Origin: Combretum micranthum
Lineage: Eukaryota > Streptophyta > Magnoliopsida > Myrtales > Combretaceae
DNA: 64,000 nt
NCBI GenBank assembly: GCA_024138025.1
Contig: JAMXBD010002818.1
Coordinates: forward strand, 62,001 to 126,000
Direction of reading: 5' to 3'
Shown: one piece after another, positions 37,281 through 49,530 of the stretch
Layout: every line of letters starts with the position of its first letter
Position numbering within the stretch: the stretch's first letter is position 1
Made by a program: the position numbers and the translations under genes
The notes under the pieces: model-generated
What the model was told of the DNA's origin: nothing
Seen by the model: only the letters and a program-made list of their open reading frames with translations
The model's database searches: none

Positions 37281-40200
37281 TGTAAAGACCCGATATGCTC
37301 AATTCTCAAATTAAGCACACCAAGTCCCCAACTAAGTATAACTCTTACGAATTATACGTAAGGTTGTCTTAAAAGAAGGTGTTTATGTTGAACATTGCTA
37401 AACCAATTTTAGATTGTGAAATCGTTTAGTTAGATTCTGGCAGCAACTGGATTTAGCAGCAGAAAAATAAACTTTAATAAAAACATTTCTATATAAAAGC
37501 ATTTCAAACTTCCACTATTAAAAGTGGAAAAACTTTCACTTTGATAAATATTTACAAAAGCTTATTTACAAAAACATAGGCACTAACAAGCCTTTAAATG
37601 AAAATACAAATTTATAATTAAATCCATTCTTTATAGAACAAAACAAAGAAGAAACAAAATACAAATATATCTCGGTCCTATTACATTTCACTCATCTCCC
37701 AAATCTTCAAATTCGTCCGATGCCCGAGACAAACATCATCACATCAACAACAACAACAACAACAATAACTCATCATCCTCAACTTCATCGACATCATCTT
37801 ATCAACAACAAAACCTGTAAAAAGAATAACAACAACAAGGATGAGCCGAAGTCCAGTACACAGTAATACAATCACACATGGAGTGGCACGCGAGCTTAAC
37901 TAAATGCAATGCATCAATCCATAAGTTATTATCTTTTCATTAAAATAAACAAATCAGCAATGGAGCACTCACACTCCGGAACAAGCCAATGGGAATCTAG
38001 GGGTCTTGAGTAACAGCAGCTGCTCAGGAAGTTGATATAGATAGACCAGATATCTATATCTCCTCTATCTAACCGATAAAGAATATTAATAGCATCATCT
38101 AGGGTTCACACTCCTTTATACACTTCACTTATCCCGGTCTATAACATCAATTAGTTCAACGGTCCCATACCCGTGAACTAAAACATATTATTTCCTCCCG
38201 AGCCTAAGTAAAGAATCTACTGATACAGTTAACCCTATTAGCTACCCACTTAGCCAATAAAAAAAACCACCATTGCATCATGGTGAACCATTGCATCATG
38301 GATTTAAGTTATTGCATCATGATAAAGGATTAGGCTAAGTGCCTAAACTACCGTGCCATTGCATCATGACAAAGCTGTCACTTCCCGATTCCGGATTCAA
38401 CAACGTAAAACACAACCAACACTCATCAATTATTAAGCCGTCTTTAAGTTCTTAATTCATTTAGGATGCCTATCCTATCAATCATCACGCAAGTTACTGC
38501 GTACCTTTAATATGAAATCCAAACATAGCCTTGGAAGGAATTCCAGAAGATAAATCAGCTATCCACTTCTGTTAAGGAAAAAACTTGAATAAGAAACTAA
38601 ACTAAACTAATCATCTACTTCATCGAACTCATATAAGAACTTAAGCTATTTATCCATTCATCTCAAACTCATTTTATTAAACCCTATTTGATCAGACACT
38701 AAATAGGAACCCCACTATGGCTGCGAAAATCGCCCTGCCAAAATATAGACAATTCTCCTTTGTCTGTCGAAGAATTTCTTTTCTCTTTATTTATAGTGTT
38801 TTATTACAAAAGCATTAACAAAGAATTCATAAACCAAAAACATTCATTTTCCAAGTAAACACACATTTGAAACAACATATTCCCCATATTATTCAAAGAT
38901 CATCCTAATTCATTCATCTAAGCTAATTAATAGCTATTAACCCATTTTAGCTTAACATTAGCCAAATTGATTATAATTAGTCATTTGATTCATTTACTAC
39001 GTCAAGTTGATTAAACTTAGACAATCTAATTCATTTTAGTTTAGTAAAGTTCATTAAGCCAAGTTGGACTTAGATTAATTACTAATTCATTATATATCTA
39101 AGATCTAGTCACTTAATCCCAAGTTAGCTTAAACCTATCCAAATTCATCAAAGTTAAACAATCTAATCCATTTTAGTTCATTCAAGTTCATTTAGTCAAG
39201 TTGAACCTAGGTTTGTTAACTAAGTTCATTTTATATCTAACTTCTAGATTTAATCTAATTATTTGTTAAATCTATAAATCTACTTAACCCATGTTTAATT
39301 ACATGAATTAATTCACTTAACACATCAAATATCACTTATCTATCTCATTTTAGCTCAAAAAGATCCATTTCCTAAGCAAAAATATGTTTAACAAACAAAA
39401 ATAAGTTTTTGACTTTGTTTAAAAAATACAATGGCTGGAAAGAACTAACATTTAAGCATCGATAATTTTCGAATTTGTAAAAACTCAAAACATAAAAATT
39501 GTAGCTCTCTTTTTAATCTTTCCAACTCAACTTGAATCACCTCAATCAGAGGTCGGATGAAAAAGTTAATGTTAAATTACAAACAGGCTGCGAAATAGGG
39601 AAAGGTGGCACGACCGAGTGCACGGCCGTGCTCAAGGCCATGCTGAGCATGAAAAAGTGACCCGAGACGAAATTTTAAGAATTTTAAGGCCTGCACGGGC
39701 GAGTGCACACTCGTGCATCAGGTTGTGCACACTGGAACGAGAAAATGACGAAATGCTTTATTCTTTAAATGTATTTTACACTTCTCAAAGTTCTTTAAAC
39801 TCATTCCAAAGTTTCCCAAAGCTTGTTATATGATCAATATAACATTCAAACAACATAAACTTCACATTCACCACATCAAACATCTCAAACTTCATCAACC
39901 TCCATAACCACTATTCATCATCTTCTTCCTCATCAAAACCTAACTTCCATCAACCATAAAACCAACAAATACATATATAAATAGCACTCTCAACCCATTT
40001 CAACATCAACTCATCAATTACAAATGTAAATAACAAGTAAAAACAAAGAGAAATAGAAATAGAAAACTTAGCTCTTTGAGCCTACTCATGCAATTCATTC
40101 TTCTTCTTCTTGTTCCAATTTGGTTTATCTTCTCCTATCTTCATCTTCTACTTAATTTCTCTCTTATTCCTTTTGAAAGTGAGATTTGGGGAGATGAATT

Positions 40201-40782
40201 TGAGATAAAGAAGAGAGAAAAGAGAGAAAGAAAAGAGAAAGAAAGGAGAGAGAGAGAGAAACGAATTTACAAAGGAAGAAGAGAAAAAATAATAAAGAGC
40301 CAGCAAGAGAAAAACTAAAAGGAAAAAATAAAGTTAAAATTAGAATATTCTAAAATAAGGGTATCGGATTTAGAACTTTCATATCAATATCTTTAGTTCT
40401 AAAAACATTTAAAAGATAATTTTAGAACCGATAGGTTAGAAATCAAGGACTTAAAATAAGAACATAATTTATGAATCTATTTTGGATGAAAGATATTTAA
40501 TTTGAGTTCGGGTTTAAGAACTGATATTTTTATTCAAGTAAATGAACTCAAATTTTGTAAAGATTTAGGAATTAGTGTTTAGGCTAAGAATCAAGAATTT
40601 AGGAATCCTCTAAACATTTCATTGACATGTTTAGAGAATTTAGATTTCAAATCCCAAATTTCATTTAATTAATTACTAATCTAACTTTGTCAACTTGTCT
40701 ATTTATATCCTATGATTAATTTAATTCATTCAAATCTATCTAAACCCAATTTCTAATATATGTGAAGGTTTGGGGTATTTCA
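37281..40782 (+). repeat. giant solo-LTR-like unit E, a different LTR family
   Basis: This 3502-bp insert in unit D runs from TGTAAAGACCCG to GGGGTATTTCA, with a perfect 5-bp duplication TTAGT (37276-37280 and 40783-40787). Its body is unlike units A-D. It carries a CAA run near 37745, four copies of ATTGCATCATG at 38271-38368, a TATA-like TATAAATAG near 39973, and a GA-rich tract at about 40203-40310. The plus orientation rests on the TATA motif. It has no coding capacity and is read as a solo LTR of another large retroelement. Confidence 0.88.
38271..38368. repeat. four spaced ATTGCATCATG repeats within unit E
   Basis: Exact copies lie at 38272-38282, 38290-38300, 38311-38321 and 38358-38368, three of them preceded by C. 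Spacing varies. See also the variable arrays of other units. Confidence 0.9.
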
Positions 40783-41059
40783 TTAGTAGTAAACCTTAAA
40801 CGATCGGGTTTTACTTAAAAGATAATACCTAGACTTTTGTGTATAGGGAAATGCCCTTTAATGTTTTGTAACTGATCCTGAGATAAATGTGGTTTATGTT
40901 TTTATACTTATCCTATCAAATTGAACTATCTATCTCCAATTGTTTATGTATTTTATTATCGTAAGGGAACGCCTTGCATACTAACACAAAACTTTTGAAT
41001 GATTGTGGTAGTGATTCTTAAGTTCGTTTAGCATGCGATGGACTGTTACGGGCGTGACA

Positions 41060-41156
41060 GGCAATTTCTCTATCTCCAGTGCATATGCTTCTCTTAATAA
41101 TAGACATTGGGCCCATCATGATAATAAATTTGGAGCCTTACTTGGGGTTGGGAGGG
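41060..41156 (+). pseudogene. LINE ORF2, piece 2 of 3
   Basis: This remnant lies between the two LTR insertions. It translates as FSISSAYASLNNRHW and then a WxWxG-like region, typical of the start of the LINE zinc-binding (zf-RVT) region. It begins with the GGCAA duplicate from unit D and ends with the GAGGG duplicate of the unit F insertion. Confidence 0.88.
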
Positions 41157-44100
41157 TGTCACGCCCCGAAGGATATCCTAAAGGTGGCAGTCCGCCACAT
41201 ATAATATCAAGACTTATGAATGACTACCTTAGTCACGCGAAAGCCTCAGTATTACACTTAAGGTGTCTATCACGATAATAGGAGACACTTTTGGGAAGTG
41301 TGGTTTAAGCAAGTAATATTGAACATAAAAGAATCTAGAAATAAAAATAGATCATAATAATAACAATTAAAAGTTTATTACATGATTCTTAGGGGCATAC
41401 CCCCGCTAAAACTCTAAGGATCGAAATAACTAATAGTTTTTGTCACGCCCCAAAGGGTATCCCATACACGACAGTTCGCCACACTCAATATTTAAACTCA
41501 AGTATGACATCCTTAGTCATCCCATGAGTTTAGACACTAAGTGTAAGGGTTACGTTCACCATGTAAGGGACCTGACTTTGAATCAAAATAGCCTAAGAAG
41601 ACATACATAGCGATAAGAATATAAATCATAACAGTTATAAACAATATTAATCTATTATAAAGATCTAAGGGCATACCCCCATCAAAATATTAAGAGTCCT
41701 TATATTCACAAAAGTCTCTTATAACAACATATATATATATATATATAAGATTAAGGAGATTTAACTAGAAGTCTATGCTTAACATCTAGGTCCCGACTTT
41801 TTAAAAAGCTCCTTAAATTCCAAAAGCTGCACCTAAGGAAAATGGTCTCTCGGAGATAGCCATAAATAATCATACTGCAACAAGAAACTATAGGGGTATA
41901 AGTTTACGAGCTTAGTGATTTTCACTTCCAAATTAAATACTTCATCATACAATAGGGCAAGCAAGTTACATTAGACAATCATATGAAACGCACAAGCACG
42001 TGAGCATACAATACATAAGGCTTTCCAGGAATCCTATGTTGAATGGATTTACGCCCTCCATTCGAGGTTAGATGTTTCAGGCCCATATGACCATAGATTT
42101 CAATTTTCTCATTTATATAGTAGTTGATTCAGTGCCCACCCACTCACTAATTTTGTAGTTAATTCAAGTGACTATTCCACTTCAATTTTAATTCAGGACT
42201 TTCATGCCAATATTTGAGTTTTTCGGCTCACTCGTTGCCAAGCTATTATGTTTTCTTCCACAGAGGTATAATAACAAATGTAATGTGACTCAACATATGG
42301 TATGCATGGTCAATTTAATTATAAGATCATGGCATATTATTTAAGCAAATTATAGGCAATCATGGATATTACACACTTCAATTCTATACTGAATCATACA
42401 AATATTTATAACAATTCCCATTTCGATATTCTTATCATCAATTCAATCAAACAAAGTTCACATACACATTTTAATTTTTACCTTTTCCTAGCTCTAATGC
42501 CACTATTATTATAAGCACAATCAAGAGCATGTAATTTAAAGATAGTGAACTCACATTGCCATTGCGCGAAAATCCACTTAATCGTAATAGTCATCGGGAA
42601 GGTCTCGTCCATAACCCAAGTCTCCTAATCAAAAGAAATAACTCCAATGAGTGTTTCTATGAAGTTTGAATGAACTTATAAATTCTATTCTAATAAGTTC
42701 GTCAAAGTTTGCTTAAGAGGAAATTCCAACTTAAAACAGTCATAACTTGGTCATTTTAACTCGGAATTTTGCATATTATGTACCGATTTCCACCTATTCG
42801 ATGAAAGCTATCTATTTATAAATTTATTTCCATCAAACAAGGTCGTTTGGTTCATGAACAGTAGGGTACAGAATACTATACGAATTTCCCAACCCACAAA
42901 TCAATTTCTAATTTCAATCCAAGCATCATTCCAAAGCTTTGATAGATACTTAGCTATCATTATGTATTGAATAACTTTTTTATATACATAAATAACTCAA
43001 TATCATGCATGATTCATGGGTGTTGGCCAATCTATTTCCTCATGTACTTAGACAATGCTCCATAGGATGTGCAAGACACTATTTTTCCTAGCTTATTTCT
43101 ACCAAGTGCATTATGTGTACATGCAATACCTACAAGTTATTATCATGAATAATATGAGAAGAGCTATCTATATGTATATCCTTAATGATATATGATATCA
43201 AGAATTCTTTTAGAAAACTTTTGCTTTGCAAAACTTTTGAAATTTCTAGACTTAAGAAAACTATTTTATTCCTTGCAAAATCACACTTGTTTTTATCAAA
43301 ACTCAACCTTAATGGCCTATATGCCTAACACCTTCATTATTTTAATAAAATTCTTCATTTTTTGAGTTGAAAATAGATGTTTAAATAGGAGGTTTAGCTA
43401 GTTACGAATTTTTACAAAATTTTAAGGAATAAAAATATTGTTTAATCTATACTTTGAAACATTTCCTTGTTTTAGGATTATACTTTGATAAATTTCATTT
43501 ATCCTTGTCAAAATTGGGTCTTTATAACTTGTATTCCCTAGGACTCCTATTTTTTCATTAAAATCCTCATTTTGGTATTTGGAAATAGGTGTTTGAATAG
43601 AGGTCATTTCTAAATCCGAATTTTAAAATTTATATTTGAGATTGTTTCTTTTGTAAAACTCATTTAATCTTTCTAAAACTAATTCCTAATCAAACCTACT
43701 CCTTAAGGCTTTCATTTCTTTAATAAAAATCTTGTTTTAGGGTTGAAAAATAGGTGTTTCCATATCAAGCCTTCCTTATTACAAATTTTAAGTTTGTTGT
43801 TGGGATTGAAACATAGTGCTAACATAACTTTTGTAAACTTTTCTTGTTTTGAAAATATCCTTTAGTAGATCCAAACTTTACTCATCAAGATCATTCCTTT
43901 GTGATACCTATTCCCTAAGCCTTTCATTTTTAATGTAAAATACTCATTTTGAAGTTGAAAAATAGCTTTTCTATACAAGTTCTTTTTACATCCGAATTTC
44001 TAAAAATTATTTTTGTTGAAACTAAAATGGATCTAAAGCTTTCTAACATTTTCCCACTATTATCATCCTACTACAAATCCTTGATGTACATAAAACAAAA

Positions 44101-47100
44101 ATCTTAGGCATTTATGTACTTAAAACAAGTAGATCTAGTTTATTATACTAGTCATAAATGCAAATGCACTATGATCATTATGTAGATAAGGTTAAATAAT
44201 GAATACATGCACAAAACATTAATAATAACAACATAACTCAATAATAAAGCAAAATAATAGAAAACAACATAAATAACAAGATCTACAACATTGTGATAGC
44301 AAGGATCTCATGTTCAAGTGTTTTCACATCCCTAGCATAAAGCTCATGGGGATTTTAAGTAGAATCACACATGAATGATCTTGCTATTACATGTTTTTAA
44401 TGTGGTAAAGTGTAGATCTATTACCTATTAATAGTTTAGAACAAGAAAACTTGAAGTAGAAAAATGTGCAAGTGTATGTGTATATGGGTGAGGCTCATGG
44501 CAATGAGAGGAAGAAAGGGAAGGAAAAAAAATTTTGCAAGGGTTTGTTTTAGAGAGAAAAGAGAGAAAATGAAAGATGAAAGGTATAAAGAAGTATTTAT
44601 AGTGGAATAAATTAGGGTTTGTGTAATAAAAGAAAGAATAAATAAAAAAAATTGAGAGGGAGAAAAGAGGGAGGGGGGCTAATTCACTAAGGAAGAGAGA
44701 GAGAGATGTGTGATAATTTTGTGTAATAAAATTCAAAATTTAAAAGTAATTTAAGTTATAAAATGTATTGGAAAAGTTGATGTAAGGAAAATAATGTAAT
44801 ATAGTAAGAATAGGCTGTAAGGATATAAGAATAGTGTATGGGTGGTTATACTTGTGAATAGTGTGATAAGAAATCAAAAAATAGATTAAACAATTAAAGT
44901 ACTGATAGTAATGAAAATATGATAAAAAAGCTATAACTGTAACTTTTGTAACCTAAAAAATTATATAACTGATATATTGGAAATCTTATGAAATTACAAA
45001 TCTAATGGTACTAATAACATATTTTTAGCATCTCGAGCCCCCGGACATGCTTTTCAAAGTCTGTATCAGATCGGGTTCGAAATAGGTAGAAAATTCACTA
45101 ATCGGCTATTTTTAAGCATCCTAATATTATTATGAACTAATCTGCACTCTCCACTCATATTTCGACTTCTTGGTTTGAGAACACGAGGTTGTCGGATCTA
45201 AACTGCTAGGGTCTCCTAGGGATTTGTTGACCTAGGGTTTCCGGTTGACTTCTCGGTTTAGGGTTTAAGCTTGAATTACCCTAAAATTTAGGGGTTTACG
45301 GTCTTTACAATAATTTAAATACTACATCAAAAGATTTTAAAAGAATTCTAGTCTAATCCTTCAAGTAGATTTCCTTCAAAAGCTCCTAAAAGAAAACTTA
45401 CGCGGATATAAGGAGACCTCGGGTACAAGAACAGGTGTTCCTGTGAATACAAAAATCTATAAAGGCATAAGCTTTACGGTCTTAGTGAGTATAACCCCAA
45501 TAATCATAGTTAAAACAAAATAACAACCATGTTTACTAGACAAGTAAATGTAATGCAACAAGCACATGAGCATACAAGACATATGATTTTCCAGGAATCA
45601 TATGTAGAATGAATTACGCCCTTCATTCAAGGTTAGGTATTCCGACCCATTATGACCATCACTTATTTTAAAATTATTTTTATAGATCTTACCGGCTCCT
45701 ATTCGCCATAAAAAATATGTAGTTATGACAAGCTCCTACTAGCCATCAATTTATGCAGTTTTTACCAACTCATACTCGCCACATACATAATAGACCGGTT
45801 ATGCCTACCACCACTATTATACACTTGTCCCACCAATTGTACAATAGCGAATGCAATGTAACTCAACTTATAAAGTGTATGCATCAACTTTTATTTAGAG
45901 CCTACCCATTATATTTTAATTTCTTGCAAGTGACTAACCAATTTCAGACACTTCAATATGCCAATAATCATAAAAATTTATTACAAATCATTCGTGGCTC
46001 GATGTGCTTAATATTTTTTCAACATGTCATAAACACTTGCATCTTCAATTTCATCTTTTCTTAAATCTAGTGCAACTAATTTACAAGCAAAAGCATGAGC
46101 ATGAAAAATAAGAGAAGTAGACTCACTCAGCCATGATGATACTCCCTTAGTCGAAGTAGTCATCAGGATAGCATACGTCCTCCTCCTCTGTTCCTAAACA
46201 AAGGAAATACCAAAAATGAGTATTCCATGGAATTTCTAGTCAAAACTTCTAACTCTATTTTCTAGTTGCAGTAAAATTTGTATAGGTGGAAATTCTAACT
46301 TAAAATGGCCATAACTTGCTCATTTTAACTCGAAATTTCCCATATAATATATCATTTCCTACCTATTCGAAAAGATCTATCTATTTATAAGATTATTCTT
46401 ATCATAAAAAGTCATTTGGGTCCTAAAACCGTAGGGTACGAATTTACCACGAAAATTCTAGATTTCAAAACTTAAATTTGCAAACTTTTCTTTATCCAAA
46501 AATACTTGTACCAAATATAGACATTATTATAGTTGGAAAAACCTTTAGAATATATATATATATATATGTATATATGTATTGACTCATATCATATGCATGA
46601 ATTTAACAAAGTTATCTCAACCATGATTTTTGTAAAAGCAATGTTTTCTAGAAATTAGAGAAGCAAAACTTTAAAAATTTTCACTTAGCTTGTTGGAAAT
46701 TTTCTTAAATTATTATAAGTGAGTATTTTCCCCTTTTAATTCTATTTCCTTAGTCTTTCAAATTTCTAAAAAAAAATTATTTTTGTCTTTCTAAGTTTCT
46801 TATAACTTAATTTATAGAGGTTGAGAGGGTAGTTTCTAAATACTAACATTCTTGGTGATTTGTCAAACTAGTCTATTCCTTCATATTCTAGAGTATTGGT
46901 GAAACTTTCTTAATGAAGTTTAGTAAAACTTTTGTCAACCAAGAATTTGAAATTTTAATTTTTAAAGAAAACGTTTTCACTTTATGGTTTTGTAAAGTGT
47001 ATGTATGATATATCTATTTTATGTATTATCTAAAATCCCTATGTTCTTTGGTTACTTAAAAACTTATGATGAACTCCTCTAAATTTTTGGAAATGATTTG

Positions 47101-48539
47101 CTAAGATAAATTCCTAAGACTTTATGGGAAAATCATTTCTTACATGACAAAATTTATTTTGGAAAAGAACTCTATCTTCTTTTTATTTCAGAAAACCTTT
47201 CCCTCTTTATCTTGTTGAGATGCTCATGCATGATCATGGATATGTAATATGAAAATATAAGAAAGACATAATAAGCAAGTTAATATATCAAGTATTAGGA
47301 ACCTTAGCTTCATCAAGATAACTATGTCAAGTGTTGAGAGCGCTAGCTTCATCAAAGCAACCCGAGACTAAAAATAGACTAGTCCCCAAAAAAGAGAACA
47401 AGAAAAAGAAAAGAAAAAGCAATAATAATAACAAGTTAGAGATAGTTAGTGAGCATCAGGCTCTACAAATATATAGATATACATATACTTAATAATATAT
47501 ATAGGGTTAGATTAAAGCATAATAACAACAATAATATCACTAATAATCAACATATATATGAACATAATAAAAACATAATAAAATTTGAATTTCATGTAAA
47601 TGTACAAGAACAAAACATGAACATGTTGTTGCTTTTACTACTCTATGAGTTTCAAAACAATATCATGCTCATGCTAGTTACATGACATGAGTAAATAAAA
47701 TAAGGATATGAGTTTTACCTAAAGTGTTTATGGTGTAGGAAGAAGGTAGTGAATGTATGGTTATGTGGTTAGTGAGAAATGGTAAATGGATTGTGTATAG
47801 AAAGAAATTTTGTGAGTATTTGGTGAAAGAGAGTTTAGTAGAGGAAAATTTTGTGGAGAGAGTTATGGAGTGAATTTGAGAGAGTTTTGTTATGTGTAAA
47901 GATTGTGTGAAAGAAGTGGAGGAAGATGGGGTATTTATAGTTGAAGATGGATGGAAATTAGATGTAATAAAATAAATTGAAAAAAATAATTAAGTTGGAA
48001 GAGGGAGGAGAGGCGCCGGCCTTAGAGAGAGAGAGGAGTGAAAATTATTTTATTTGTTGTTTTCTAATAAAAAGTAATAAAGATGTAAAGTATGGTTGAT
48101 GTGAAGGTGTATTGAAAATGAAAAAAAGTAGAAAAATATGTATATAGGTAGTAAGAATAGATTATGAGATAAAGGAGAAATAGATGAATAGTAGTATAGG
48201 ACAATGAATAGTAAACAAGACTAATAATATACCGATAGTAAAGAAAATACGCGTATAAATGCAATATCTGTTATTTTTAGTTACTAAAAAATTACGAAAC
48301 TGATATTTTTGAAATCTTTGTATTATTTTGATCCTAATGGTGTTATCAAAATATTTTTACTATTCCGAGCCCCGGGACATGTTTTTCGAGTCACTAATTA
48401 TTTCAACTTCGTTATCTAGGGCTAAAGAATACGGGATTACTGGATCTAAATTCTAGGGTTTGTTCTAGTCTTTTATTAACCTTTAGGTTTTCCGGTTGAC
48501 TTTTAATTCTAAGATTAATCAAATTTTCAAGGGTTTACA
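41157..48539 (-). repeat. giant solo-LTR-like unit F, split by unit G
   Basis: Unit F is made of 41157-41440 and 45306-48539, about 3.5 kb without the insert. It runs from TGTCACGCCCC to GGGTTTACA and has a perfect 5-bp duplication GAGGG (41152-41156 and 48540-48544) in the LINE. It is the minus orientation of the same broad family as unit A. The minus-strand TATA-like motif lies near 47935. The 27-nt hairpin is perfect at 45579-45605. A tandem array of CTCCTA..GCCAT words lies at about 45685-45785. The leader region at 47299-47390 contains a duplicated GCTTCATCAA. Confidence 0.9.
41441..45300 (-). repeat. giant solo-LTR-like unit G (3860 bp), inside unit F
   Basis: Unit G is a minus-oriented relative of units C and D, from TGTCACGCCCC to GGGGTTTACG (final CA mutated). 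The flanking 5-mers GTTTT (41436-41440) and GTCTT (45301-45305) agree at 4 of 5 positions. The leader hairpin is at 44287-44395 with a paired change relative to unit C. The 27-nt hairpin at 42013-42039 is partly decayed. The minus-strand TATA-like motif is near 44595. No genes are present. Confidence 0.85.
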
Positions 48540-49530
48540 GAGGGCCTTGAGAAGATACAATCTTTCATCTGGCTTATTCTTTATAATGCTTTATTGACTA
48601 ACTCTGAGAGGATTTGAAGACATATGTCTAATAATTTATGTTGTAAAATTTATGGAGCAGCTTTTGAATATGAACCACATATTTGGAGAATGTTCTAGAG
48701 CAATTCTAATTTGATACCAATTTGTTTCCGCTGAAAATCTTCATATTTTTATGACCATGCCATGTGATGATTGGTTTGCAACAAATTTGAAGTGTAGAGA
48801 TATTCATCATCGAGAGGGAAAATGGCTAATTCTTTTTGCTACTACTTGTTGGACTCTCTAGAATTCCATAAATGAAGAAGTTCTGGGTGGGCAAGAGGTG
48901 AATGATGCATGGTTGTCTCATACTATTGTTGCAATAGCCAAGGAATTTCAATTTGCTAGTGACTTTTTACATGTTGGCCAAACTAATAAAAGAATGAAAT
49001 CTAAAGTGTTGATCGGTTGGAAACCTCCCCTTAATGACTAGATTAAAGTGAATACGGAGGGTTCTTTTTAAAGGAACGGTAATACCGCATATGCTGGCGG
49101 TGTACTACGGTCTACTTATGGAGATTGGATAGGCAAATTTGTCGCAAACTTAGGTACTTGTTCAATTTTTCAACCTGAGCTCTAGAGTGCTCTAATAGGA
49201 TTACAACTGGCATGGGACATGGGATTTAAGAAGATTATTTTGGAGTTGGAAAACAAAGGTGTTGTAGACTACATCTCTAAGAGAACTATAGCTATTAATA
49301 GCAATTGGCCACTCCTCTATTTGGTGTTGAAATTTCCAGAAAAACCGTGGCAGGTTCAGGTACAGCATGTCCATCGTGAAGGAAATCAAGTTGCTGATTA
49401 AATGGCTAATAAAGCTGATTAATGGTCGCTTGGTAAAAAATGTAAAAAAGACTCTAAAAGGGCAAGCAAAATTTTTCAACTTTGTAATTTTTTTTTTTTT
49501 TTACGAAGGATCCCAAAAATATAAAATTTA
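48540..49530 (+). pseudogene. LINE ORF2, piece 3 of 3: zinc region and RNase H-like domain
   Basis: The reading continues from piece 2 with the block GLEKIQSFIWLILYNALLTN, then CLIIY/C-K-I degenerate zinc-binding residues. From about 49010 a plant LINE RNase H-like domain is legible: GWKPPLND, IKVNTEGSF, GIG-like turn, LQLAWDMGFKKIILELENKG and HVHREGNQVAD. The usual first catalytic aspartate (NTDG) is glutamate (NTEG), and there are several stops. After the ORF the sequence has TTTGTAA followed by a long T run near 49486-49502, seen in the 3' region of such LINEs. The exact 3' end is uncertain. Confidence 0.85.

Larger units (their letters stand above)
33770..41059 (+). repeat. giant solo-LTR-like unit D, split by unit E
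   Basis: Unit D is made of 33770-37280 and 40788-41059 (about 3783 bp without the insert), from TGTAAACCCT to GGGCGTGACA. A perfect 5-bp duplication GGCAA flanks it (33765-33769 and 41060-41064), and it sits inside the LINE. A TATA-like CTATATAAT lies near 34604, and a TTTTCAC tandem run at about 34622-34656. The two-tier leader hairpin is at 34811-34917, and a perfect 27-nt hairpin at 37006-37032. It shares order and sequence with unit C. It has no coding sequence. Confidence 0.9.

Noticed and set aside
38271..38368. A CRISPR-like array
   Set aside because: The repeats are 11-12 bp with spacers of very uneven length (7 to 36 bp), in plant DNA and inside an LTR.
40076..40318. ORF with a hydrophobic start and a KKREKRERK tail, resembling a membrane protein
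   Set aside because: It lies in unit E, across a CT-rich and then a GA-rich tract, which explains the composition.
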